From NCBI GenBank assembly GCA_013396755.1, contig VWZF01006707.1, positions 47,030 through 111,029 on the forward strand: 64,000 nucleotides of DNA, given 5' to 3'. Origin of the DNA: Sclerurus mexicanus (taxonomy: Eukaryota; Chordata; Aves; Passeriformes; Furnariidae). The position numbers and the translations under genes were made by a program. The notes beneath the pieces were generated by a model. The model was not told where the DNA came from. It saw nothing but the letters and a program-made list of their open reading frames with translations, and did not search any database. This document shows positions 50,471 through 59,464 of the stretch, in pieces (the stretch's first letter is position 1; the number at the start of each line of letters is the position of its first letter).

Positions 50471-52204
50471 ACTGTGTGGCTCTGGCAGCACTTTGAGAAG
50501 GATGAGGAGCAGCTGAGCCCTGGGGGAGTCAAGGCAGAAGCCTCTTGATTTTATTTTGCTGGTGGAGGGGAAGTGGGCAGTGGCTCCAGAGGCTGGCCAC
50601 TGGTACCACAACACAGGACAAGTTGCTCCATCCAAATTCTGTCTTAAAACAACAATAAACATGAGATCTCCTGGTTTCTGGTCTTGGGGAGGGGCATCTG
50701 TATGGGAGGCACCCCATCCTATGCTGCACAGGAATGCCATGAAGGGAGGGGATTATTCCCCATGATATTTAATGGGAGGCAGAGCTGCTCTGGGATGAGC
50801 ATGCACAGCCCCCGTTCAAGAGGGATTCCACACCCCATGACTGCCTTTTGGGGACCATCCCCTGGAGGGGCATCCCCATGTTTCAGCCATTCCGGGGCTT
50901 AGCAGTGGCTGTTGCGAGTGGGATTCAGCCACGCGACCCCTGCGACTTCTCCATGCCCGGCGAAGTCCTGGCTGTTGCAAGCTTTAAAGTCTGAGAAAAT
51001 CTCTCTAATGCAGAGAGGGGGGTTTCCTTAATCAGGCGGGGGACAGCTGAGCCCCCAGACAGGCACGCTGGGTGCCACGTGCGCGCCCGGCCTGGGATCA
51101 CGCCGGCTTTGCTCCTCGCTGTCGCTTCTCATTTCCTCGCAGCCCGGCTGACGTGCCAGTTTCTGATAAGGGACTTGGACAGAGCAGAGCTCAGCAGGCA
51201 CTGGGATGCTCTGCAGCCAGTTAAAGCCACACAGCCTTTCTGTCGTCTCCTTGGTTGAATGTTGCAGGGGCAGGGGGCCTATTTTCCTCTAATTCTCCTT
51301 CCTGGGGCTGCCATTCACCAGGATGTGCAAAATCAGGCATTTTGGAGGATGCTGGGGAGGGGACAAAGTGCAGAGGCAGCTGCCAGTGTCGTATCTTCAT
51401 CCTCATCTTCATTCTCATCCTCATCCAGACTTCCCCAAAGCCTGAGGTGGTTTAGTCTCCCTCCTCTAAGGGAAGTCAGCCTCATCCTGGTCAAGCATTA
51501 TTTCCTCTCACATGTTCTGCATTTCCTGCTGCTCCCTCACCCTCTTCAGATTGGAAATATAATCCTATGTGAGCTGGGATCATGGCAGTGGGAGTATTTC
51601 CTGGAAAAGAAGGACCTGCAGTGTATCCTGATAGAATGGGGAGTCCTGGGGGTGGCAGCAAGAGTGGCAGATAATGAGTGAGGTGGCTTTTTGCTGTGGG
51701 AAGTTCTCACCCTGGTTTTCTCCTCCAAGTTTTCTTCTAGAAAATAATTGCTTTTAAATCTCTTTTATATGAAAAATAGTCGTTTTCCACTGGCAGCAGC
51801 CCAGTGACAGAAAGGTTTCCTGAAAACCTCTTTGTATCTTCTGTTTTTAGCCTGGCAAAGAGAACAAGGAGGAATGAAAAGGAAAGCTCTTTTCTAAAAG
51901 ATCTTGCAGAGATCCCGAAAACAGGAATCTTTGGGTTTGATTCCTGCTCCAGTAGGATTGTTTTCCTTTTACATCATCTTGTTAAAAAGCTAAAAATGTG
52001 GGACACATTTTTTTTGTAAAAAAAAATGAAAGAACCAGCAGCCAACGCCTGTATGGCTGGAAATGGCATTTTGTTGTCCCAAACCTCTTGTTGAGCAGCA
52101 GACTGCTGTGAGCTGTGCTGCTCTGGCTCATGTCCTGCTGTGACTTGGGCCCCGGTCACTCCCTGCCGCCAGTGCTTCCCGTCCCACCACACTGCAGATT
52201 GGCC

Positions 52205-52284
52205 CTGTCCTCAGTCATGCCAGCTCTGGAGGTTGTCCCCATCCCCTTCCCTGCAGCTCTGGCAGCCCCTTGCTGTGGCCAGGT
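52205..52284 (+). repeat. Duplicated segment, copy B, left flank of the minisatellite
   Basis: This segment is about 95% identical to 50345-50424 and runs straight into the 20-bp tandem array. The mismatches I see are three transitions near 52212-52215 and one G/C difference near 52232. Its function is unknown. It may be part of a dispersed repeat that I do not recognise. Confidence 0.85.
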
Positions 52285-52800
52285 TACAATCGCAGCTCAG
52301 AGGTCACAGTCCCAGCCCATGGGTTACAGTCCTAACTCATGGGTTACAGTCCAAACTCATGGGTTACAATCCCAGCTCATGAGTTACAGTCCCAGCTCAT
52401 GGGTTACAGTCCAAGTTCGTGGGTTACAGTTCCAGCCGATGAGTTACAGTCCCAGCTCAGGGGTCACAGTCCCAGTTTATGGGTTACAGTCCCTCTCCAT
52501 GGGTTACAGTCCCAGCCCATGGGTTACAGTTCCAGCTCAGGGGTCACAGTGCCAGCTCAGGGGTCACAGTCCCTCTCCATGGGTTACAGTCCCATCCCAT
52601 GGGATACCATCCCAGCTCACAGATTACACTCCCTCTCCACGGGTTACAGTCCCAGCTCATGGGTTACAGTCCCAGCTCACAGATTACAGTCCCAGCTCAT
52701 GGATTACAGTCCCAGCTCACAGATTACAGTCCCAGCCCATGGGTTACAGTTCCAGCTCAGAGGTTACAGTCCCAGCTTGGGGGTTACAATGCCAGCTCAT
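52281..52800 (+). repeat. 20-bp minisatellite, 26 units
   Basis: The array consists of 26 consecutive units of exactly 20 bases, typical unit GGGTTACAGTCCCAGCTCAT. Units differ by substitution only and I find no insertion or deletion across 520 bases. Common variants begin AGATTACAG, GAGTTACAG or RGGTCACAG, and a CCCTCTCCAT second half recurs in units 11, 15 and 18. Because no unit creates a stop in certain frames, long open frames cross the array. They encode 20-residue repeats of the type MGYSPSSWVTVPAHGLQSQL and are artefacts of the repeat. The units are contiguous with no spacers, so this is not a CRISPR array. It lies in the intron, 2.7 kb before the alpha1 exon. Confidence 0.98.
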
Positions 52801-54019
52801 ACTGCTGCCTGTAGTGCCAAGGAAGGATTTTTTCCCCATGCACAAGTGCCTTGTTGCTTCCTGGGGGTTCCAGTGGGTTTCCTGCAGGAGTGGGGATGGC
52901 AGCGCTGCAGCAGCCCTACACAACTTCTGATGCTCCAAACCCACCCTGGCAGGGAGCTGTGATTCTCACAGACAATGAAGTTATGACTGATTTTAAGAAG
53001 GTGGTGGCTGGGAAGAGCGAGAAGACCAAAGTGAAGCTGTGTTGGGCACTAAATGTATTAGACCCACGGAGAAAGAACTTGGGAAAGGTGAAGGGCAATG
53101 CTGTGAGCTGTTTCAGGGTCTGGGTCAGCAGAGCCATGTCCACCCCATTCCACCACTTTCCTTGACAGACTTGTTGAGGGAACCACCCCCGGGATGATTT
53201 CATGTGGACTTAGAAATGGCAAAATCCTGAAGCCAGTGGCAGAAGCCCCTCGCTCATCCCTGTGCTTGGTTTGGGTGGTCAATATGGGGCAGAGCCGAGG
53301 GCACTGGGAGCTGCCTAAAACCTCCTGGCCTGTGTCATTGCTTGAGGTTTTAGAAAGGAGAAGGATGTGTTGCTTAGCTGAAACCTCTTGAAAATTCTGT
53401 TGTGAGGTTCCCTCCTTCGAGGGTCCCAGGGGATGGCAGTGGCTCATCTGTCCCTGCAACTCCTGAACATGACAGCAGCTGTTTCTGGAGAAGAGGAGCT
53501 TCCAGGAATGGGAGGGCTTGTCTTCCCGATTCCCAGTTGGGGTGGGAGGGCAGAGATGAGAGGTCTAGTCCCTGCAAAGGGAATTGTGGCAGGATGGGCT
53601 CAGCCCCCTGTTAGACACTGGAGATTCTCCCCAGCACCCAAAGGAAACCCAGCTTCATCCCTTCTGCTGCTCATGGAACAACTTTTTCCATTTTGCCTCT
53701 AAAAAATCAAAAAACCTCTTTTTTTAGAGAAAAGCTCAACTTTCCGTCTTTTAGCTGTGCCAGCGAAACAAAAGGTTTTGGAAAAAAAATCCACAAAAAG
53801 CAGTTGCAAAAAAATAAAGGCAAAGCCGTTCCTTCCCCACCAGCAGCACCTCTTCCTCTTTTGGGCCATTCTGAGAACAAACAAGGACATGGACAAAAAT
53901 AGAAAAATAATAGGGAAAAATCCTCAGGAACCTGCAGAGCAAAGCCTGGGAATCTCCCATTCGTGGCAGTGACTCTGATTCCCACTACCTTTCTTTATAG
54001 AGGGACAACACAGGAATTG

Positions 54020-54125
54020 GGGATACCAGGAATTATTAGGAATATTATTATTAGGTATGAGAATTATTCAGAATCAATATTATTAGGTAATTAGTTAATA
54101 GTTATCAGATAGCAGGAATTACTAG
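54020..54125 (+). repeat. AT-rich imperfect repeat (GGAATTATTAG-like)
   Basis: Motifs of the type AGGAATTATTAG, ATATTATTATTAGG, GAGAATTATTCAG, AATATTATTAGG and AGGAATTACTAG recur at irregular spacing. This is a degenerate low-complexity tract, unusual in the surrounding GC-rich sequence. I assign no function. Confidence 0.6.
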
Positions 54126-55529
54126 TAATGCCAAACACAGTGTCAGATGCCACTGTGGTCAGCAGCGAGCCTGGTCCTTCACTGCTGGAGCTGGACCTGG
54201 ATGGAGATGTTTCTCATCTGTGACTGAATCCTGTAACGAGGGTGAAAGCGGCACCTGGGAAGGAGTAATTTTAATGGAAAACATTGTGAAAAGCGTCAGC
54301 TGGATGGAGAACAGTTTGGGGGCGGGTGTGGTGCCCATTGCTTGGCTGTGGCCACCTGGCACAAGCATTCACTGAGCCAGACCTGTGGGAAGAGTGGAGC
54401 CCTGTAGCACCGTGCAGATCAGTGCAAATCCTGAGCATGGCATTTCCAGCCTTTCTGGAGGCATCTTGGTTTTTATTCACTCCAGCAAAACTTCCCCTAC
54501 AAGCCCTGTATTTCCCTGAGCTTACAGGTAGTTGAAGAGCCACTCCTGAATACATGTTGGCATTGGCCTCAGAATGGAGATGTTTATTGCTGTTTAGGAA
54601 GACAGAGAATTGTCAAGGCTTTTTTTTTGTATCCCCCCTACTGAATTTGGCATGAAAAGGGACCAAGACTTCCAGGAAATTCTGTAGCTTTGACTTCAAA
54701 AAAAAAAGAATTGGCAAGTGCTGGTTCCATCATAATGCCTGATTGCTTTTGGTATGTTGAAAATAGAGTGACTAAATGTGGATCTCAGTTGGCTTCTGAG
54801 CACAAATGAGGGACTTTGGGGCGTCACTGTCCCCTGTGCGTGGCCCAGACAGACGGTCACCAGGCTCCTCCTAACGAGGAGATATCACCTTGTTACCTTG
54901 ATGCAACAGTGCCCAGGACCTTTCCTGCTCGTGCATCCAGTCTTGGCATGGGGTTTGCTGCCCAGTGCTGTCACCATCACCCCCCTGTGCCACCCCCAGC
55001 AGAGCTCACAGCTGTCACTGTGCCACATGCCCTGTCCTGCAATGCTCTTCCTGTGGCACGTTTGTGTATGGTAAACGCCACCCATCTGGTTTTGTCAGCG
55101 ATAAGCTACTCTTTGCTTAGTATTTTGGGGTTTTTTTCCTGTTTATAAGCACGTTTTCCCTGGTTTTCACAGGACAGCAGAGAGCATTAAGGTCTGTTTC
55201 CCTTCTGTGATGTTGTAGTACTGGTAGGTGACGAATGTGCCTGAGCTGTCTGAGGCCAAATTCAGCTCTGGTGTAAACAGAGCCTTTGAAAGCAAGGAAG
55301 CTTCTCTCCATGCTGTAACTCCTAAATTAGAGATGGCCCGTCATCAAAACCCTGGGTCTGTGTCCTGACTTTTTGACCCTGTTGAAGACTACAGCATCTT
55401 GGGGCAATGGTGTTGGTTTGTGCGAGGACAAGTCCTGGTCCGTCTGGGCTGGTGGATGTTCTTGGGAGGACCTGCCTGTGTTCCCCATCCCCACTCCTGG
55501 ATCTCAGACTGTCACGGTTGTGTTTTCAG

Positions 55530-55667
55530 ACATTAAGAAAGAAAGGTTTTAACGGCTGTGACAGCCCGGAACCCGACGGTGATGACTCCATAGACCAGAG
55601 CCCTTTGATGGAGGATAAATACCGCAAAGGCAGCGAGGATCTGGATATCCTGTTCAAACGATATGGT
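55530..55667 (+). CDS. MEF2D: MEF2D alternative exon alpha1 (ubiquitous form)
   Basis: This exon encodes 46 residues (87-132 of the alpha1 form), from TLRKKGFNGC to LDILFKRYG. It follows the MEF2 domain and is one of two mutually exclusive alpha exons. In mammals alpha1 is the widely expressed form and carries a PKA site at Ser121. Here Ser121 falls in RKGSEDL, which keeps the R-K/R-x-S pattern although mammals, as I remember, have RRAS. The exon is 138 bases, phase 0 at both ends, with acceptor TTTTCAG and a near-perfect donor GGT-GTAAGT at 55668. Several residues in the second half (DDSIDQSPLM, DILFKRY) differ from the mammalian sequence I recall. It could in principle be joined with alpha2 without breaking the frame. 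Confidence 0.96.
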
Positions 55668-55801
55668 GTAAGTACCTGCCTGTGGCTGGAAAACCTTCAT
55701 TATATGTTCTTTTCTGTTTTGTTTCTCTTCTGTTCGACTTCCTCCCAACCTCGTCCCCTGCTCCCTCCCCAACACCCCCCGTGTCCCCCCAAACGTAACA
55801 G
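55668..55801 (+). other. 134-base intron separating alpha1 and alpha2
   Basis: This very short intron carries a U-rich/UCUU tract (about 55705-55740) suited to PTBP or CELF proteins, then a C-rich tract. The last bases before the exon are AAACGTAACAG, so the polypyrimidine tract does not reach the AG and the alpha2 acceptor looks weak. Its length is not a multiple of three. Retention would shift the frame and stop at TGA 55806-55808. Confidence 0.9.
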
Positions 55802-55936
55802 GCGCTGAACAAGAAGCACAGGGAGTGCGAGAGCCCGGAAGGGGATGAAGTGTTTGCGCTGACCCCGCAGACGGAAGAGAAATATAAAAAGATTGATGAG
55901 GAGTTTGATAAAATGATGCAGAGTTACCGGCTCGCA
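55802..55936 (+). CDS. MEF2D: MEF2D alternative exon alpha2 (muscle form)
   Basis: This exon encodes 45 residues, from ALNKKHRECESPE to KMMQSYRLA, that replace alpha1. In mammals the alpha2 form appears during muscle and heart differentiation, lacks the alpha1 PKA site and escapes HDAC-mediated repression, so it activates late muscle genes. The exon is 135 bases, phase 0 at both ends, with acceptor GTAACAG at 55795-55801 and a strong donor GCA-GTGAGT at 55937. It is close to the mammalian sequence I remember; the one difference I would flag is Gly at PEGDEVF where I recall Val. Both alpha exons keep the frame, so exclusivity must come from splicing control rather than from nonsense decay. Confidence 0.96.
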
Positions 55937-58900
55937 GTGAGTAGCTGGTGGCCTGCAGCCCCCTGGTCCCCTCCCCGGTGCCTCCAGGTGACGGGGGGGT
56001 GGATTTTGCATGGCTTTGCTTCGGAGCCGTGCCATGCCTTGGGAGCCAATGCCCGCAGCCCCCACAGCCCCGAATGCACCTGGATCTGATGGGTGAGATC
56101 CTGTTTCCCACCTTTGGGAAAACGATTCCCGTTAGCTCCAGCATTCCTGAGCTTTCCTGGCTCTGGCTGGGCAGTGTAGGAGGATATTGCTCCTCTTCCC
56201 TCCTCTGCTGCAAATACTGAATTAGGGCCTCCTTTTTCACCGTTTTTTCCCCCAAAAAAGAATTTTTGTTCGGGTTAAGACCCCAATGTTCATGTGAGCT
56301 GGTGGTGGGCGCTGACCCCTCACATCCCTTCAGGACTCAGCCCAGTTTGGGCTATTTCGCATTAATTCCCCCCAAATCCACCGAGCCCTCAGGGCAGCTG
56401 GTGGCCGTGGCAGAAATCCAGGGAGGTTTTAGCCTGTGATCCTGGAGCTGTCACCAGCACCGGGTGGCATCAGGACAGTGCTGAAAGGGATTTGTGTCAG
56501 GAGACGGGAGGAGGAGGGGGACATGTTTCAAATTGGTTGTTAGTTCAAGGGAGCAGAGACTATCAATGCAGGCAACGACTTTTCGGCGGGATTAACCCTG
56601 AGTCGCTGCAGCCATAATTAATGCTGTGGGAGCAGGAGGGAGGCTCTTTTTCCAGGGGTAGATGCAGCACAGCAAAAATGACATACATACCCCCTATGCA
56701 AAGTAATCTGACCTTCTGTGCTTTGCAAACCCCCATAGGTTAAAATTCCGGCTTTTCTTGAGAACTAGGTCTTGCGAAATTCCCAGTTTTTATTTTGCTG
56801 ACTCAGCACTGTGTTTCTCCAGGAGCTTCACAAGAACCCCAAAATCTACATCTCCATCCCCTGTATCTTGGGGTGGAGCGGTTGGGGGGACTGCCCTGAG
56901 ACCTTGGAGGGCTGGGGAGGTGTAGGAGAGTGGGGTGTAGGAGGTGATGGTCACTTGCAACTCTGCTGTGACAGCAGGCCCAGCCCCACAGGTGGGTTCA
57001 GGGCAGGATTAGCTCTGGTGAGGCTTGGATCTACCTCATCCTCCCTGGGCTCACTAGTGGAAGATAGGTGTCCACCCTACATACATGCTTGTATGGTGTG
57101 GCGGTACAGCCTCAGCTGGACATGCACCTCCCTAGCACCTGGCAAAAGCCCTACCACTGGCAGAGAATAAACCCAAAAGCCACCTGAGCCTTCCCCTCAG
57201 TAAGCAGGGTCTGCTGAGCATCAGTATGTGTCTGCTGCAAAGGGAGGGTTCCCAGCAGGCCCCCGTCATCCAGACATGCCAATCTAAAGGGGCAGTCTGT
57301 GCTCCAAAGTCCATACAGCTGGTGCCATTCAGGTGCTGGGTGGCTCCTAGTCAGGGCGTAACATCTGGCTCCTCCACTAAACCTCCCTGGCAGCAAGGGG
57401 CCAAGCAGCGCAGGTGGAGCATGTGTGGTTGAAGAAGATGCTTTTCCATTTTAACTGCTGGGTTGGTTTTGTGTGTGACCAGAACTAACGCGACGGGGTG
57501 GCTGGGGCAGCTTAATGACAGCCGTGCCTGCTAACGAGAGGCCTCGGCGGGGCTTCTGCCTCTGCTGTTTGTCCTCGCTTCTAACGAGAGTAGAAGTCAT
57601 GTAGTTTGGCTGATGTGTGCATCTTCTCCTCCAGATTTTGGACCAATGTGCAAACCTCTGTCCCCAGTTGTGTCCTCCCTGGGGCAAGGGGATCTGGTGG
57701 CCTGGGCGTGTGTTTGCTGCACACCGGGGCAGCATCAGCCTGATGCTTGTCTTCAGGTGCAGTGGGAGATAGCCAGATTAAGGCAAACGTCAGCACTCTG
57801 AGCGGTGTATCCACCCCCTGGCTCTACCACGGCGTTGCTCGTGCTGCGATGCAGAGGGGGTTTAGCTCTTCCTCTCGCCCTCCCTGGGAACATGCACGCA
57901 CACAGACGTGTTGGCACTGATTTGTTACACAACGCTGCTCTAGTGTGCTTGCAATGCCCAAGAAACCTTCCTTCACCTTCTCTGGTTCTGCAGCCATGCA
58001 GGATGAGGTCCTGGGGCTGAGCAGAGGGAGGGCTCCACGTTCCAGCTCTCTCCAGTGGTGTGGGAATTGCTGAGTCCTGCCTCTGTGAACGGGAGCACTG
58101 CTGCAGCGCAGGCTCAGAGCCGCTGTCCTCGCAGCTTGGCTGCGGCCATGGGGTATCTCTGAAGGACAGGATGTCCTTGGGAGGCAGGTGGTGAGGGTTC
58201 CTGGCAGTGAGGCGTGGGTGAGTGCTGTCCCACTCCTTCCTTCCGTCTTCCCCTCTGCCTCCAAGGAGCAGCACCTATCCAGGAGCAGATTTCTGGGGGG
58301 GAGGGGGCCACATGGCAGCAGCCCCCACTCAGCTGCAGTGGGGAGATTCTTGACTCCCTCTGCACTCACCAGAGGGTGGGCTGCACTGGGGTCCTGGGTC
58401 TGGCCCTACTGTGGTCCCACCTGGAGCTGGACTACTCTGCCTCTCCATCGCTGAGCAAATTAAAGTGGGACTTTAGCAAAGCCCCTGCTAAGGCCTCTAA
58501 GCAGGTGCCGGCTCCTGTTAACGAAGAGCAAATCAGTGACATAAGACAGACAACCAGGATAATTGCAGCGAGTCTGGCTCCCACAGGGACGCTGGTAGGT
58601 GAACCTGGTCCTTGACCTGTGACCAAGGATAGGGCTTTTAGCAATGCTCTCGCTTCCCTGGGGTCAGCTCCTCCTTCCCAGCAGCTACCAGAAGAGCCAG
58701 GATGGATCCCAGTGTCACCCAGGGGCTGTGCAGAGCAAAGTGAGTCTTTCCCAGGTGCTCAGCCACCAGCAGCAGTGCCAGCCCAAATTGGGATACACTG
58801 CCAGCTCCATGGAGGGCTCTTCCCACCCCACTGGATGAGGAATGGCCCTGTAGAATCCCTGCCGGCTGCTTGGGGTGAAGTGTAGTGCTGAGCTCGGCCG

Positions 58901-59253
58901 CTCCTCGTGCTGGTGGGGGGCAAACCACTGGTGTGCTGCCCGCCTTCATGCTCTGGAGCGTTTCCAGCCTCTCCTCCGTGGCTGCCCTGAGTACACTGAG
59001 GGTAAATGAGGCCAAAACAGCTGGTTGCAGAGCTCTGCTGTGTCTGAGGGGACAGCCCATTGCTCTTACCTGTGTACCCTAGTGAAGTCTGGGCTCTGGT
59101 GCATCCCCCTGAAGGGCCAGTATGGATTCGAGCACAGTGAGATGGAGTTTTGGGGGGCCCTGACTGTCTCCCCTTGATCAGCAGTGGGTTTTGCTGCTGC
59201 TGTGCTGCAGGAACTCGGCTCTGGCTGCCCTTTACCCCCCGCTCTCTGTTCAG
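55937..59253 (+). other. MEF2D intron downstream of alpha2
   Basis: This phase-0 intron of 3,317 bases shows no gene or CR1 copy. The proximal part holds a TGCATG element at 56007-56012. The acceptor at its end, CTCTCTGTTCAG (59242-59253), has a good pyrimidine tract. A second AG at 59209-59210 (TGCTGTGCTGCAG) would add 43 bases and break the frame, so I do not favour it. Confidence 0.85.
56007..56012 (+). promoter_or_regulatory. Candidate RBFOX splicing enhancer (TGCATG)
   Basis: An exact TGCATG lies 71 bases past the last base of alpha2. RBFOX proteins bind UGCAUG, and sites downstream of an exon typically promote its inclusion. RBFOX1/2 are known regulators of MEF2D alpha2 inclusion in mammalian myoblasts. 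A hexamer match within ~200 bases has roughly a 5% chance of occurring at random. Confidence 0.6.
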
Positions 59254-59464
59254 TCCGCAGTGCCCGCTCCGAACTTCGCCATGCCCGTGACGGTGCCGGT
59301 GACCAACCAAAACACACTGCAGTTCAGCAACCCAGGCAGCTCACTGGTGACCCAGTCCCTGGTGACCTCCTCGCTGACAGACCCCCGGCTCCTGTCGCCA
59401 CAGCAGCCAGCACTACAGAGGAACACGGTGTCCCCGGGACTGCCACAGCGGCCAGCCAGTGCAG
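59254..59464 (+). CDS. MEF2D: MEF2D transactivation-domain exon
   Basis: This exon encodes 70 complete codons (residues 133-202 of the alpha1 form) plus one base, from SAVPAPNFAMPVTVPV to QRPASA. The segment is the proximal transactivation domain. The SPQQ motif places Ser180 (LLSPQQP) where proline-directed phosphorylation is described in mammals. The mammalian PKA site Ser190 (RNSVSPG as I remember it) is Thr here: RNTVSPG, codon ACG. The exon starts in phase 0 after TGTTCAG and ends in phase 1 at G with donor GTGAGC at 59465. It is alpha-form independent. Confidence 0.96.

Larger units (their letters stand above)
48249..55529 (+). other. MEF2D intron upstream of the alpha exons
   Basis: This phase-0 intron of 7,281 bases holds no recognised gene. 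It contains an old CR1 fragment (48646-48785), a duplicated ~80-base segment (50345-50424 and 52205-52284), a short hexamer-like run of TCATCC/TCTTCA at 51390-51427, the 26-unit minisatellite at 52281-52800, and an AT-rich imperfect repeat at 54020-54125. The acceptor before alpha1, GTGTTTTCAG at 55520-55529, has a short pyrimidine tract. Confidence 0.85.

Noticed and set aside
52281..52800. Possible CRISPR array
   Set aside because: The units are contiguous without spacers, and the DNA is vertebrate nuclear DNA.
52115..52930. 271-codon open frame with 20-residue protein repeats
   Set aside because: It is produced by the 20-bp minisatellite. Other frames over the same DNA are also open and encode the same repeat shifted, and the location is inside a MEF2D intron.
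55668..55801. Retained alpha intron as a coding extension
   Set aside because: Its length, 134 bases, is not a multiple of three, and reading through stops at TGA 55806-55808.
59211..59253. Alternative acceptor at 59209-59210 extending the transactivation exon
   Set aside because: It would add 43 bases and shift the frame. The acceptor at 59253 restores the exact MEF2D sequence.
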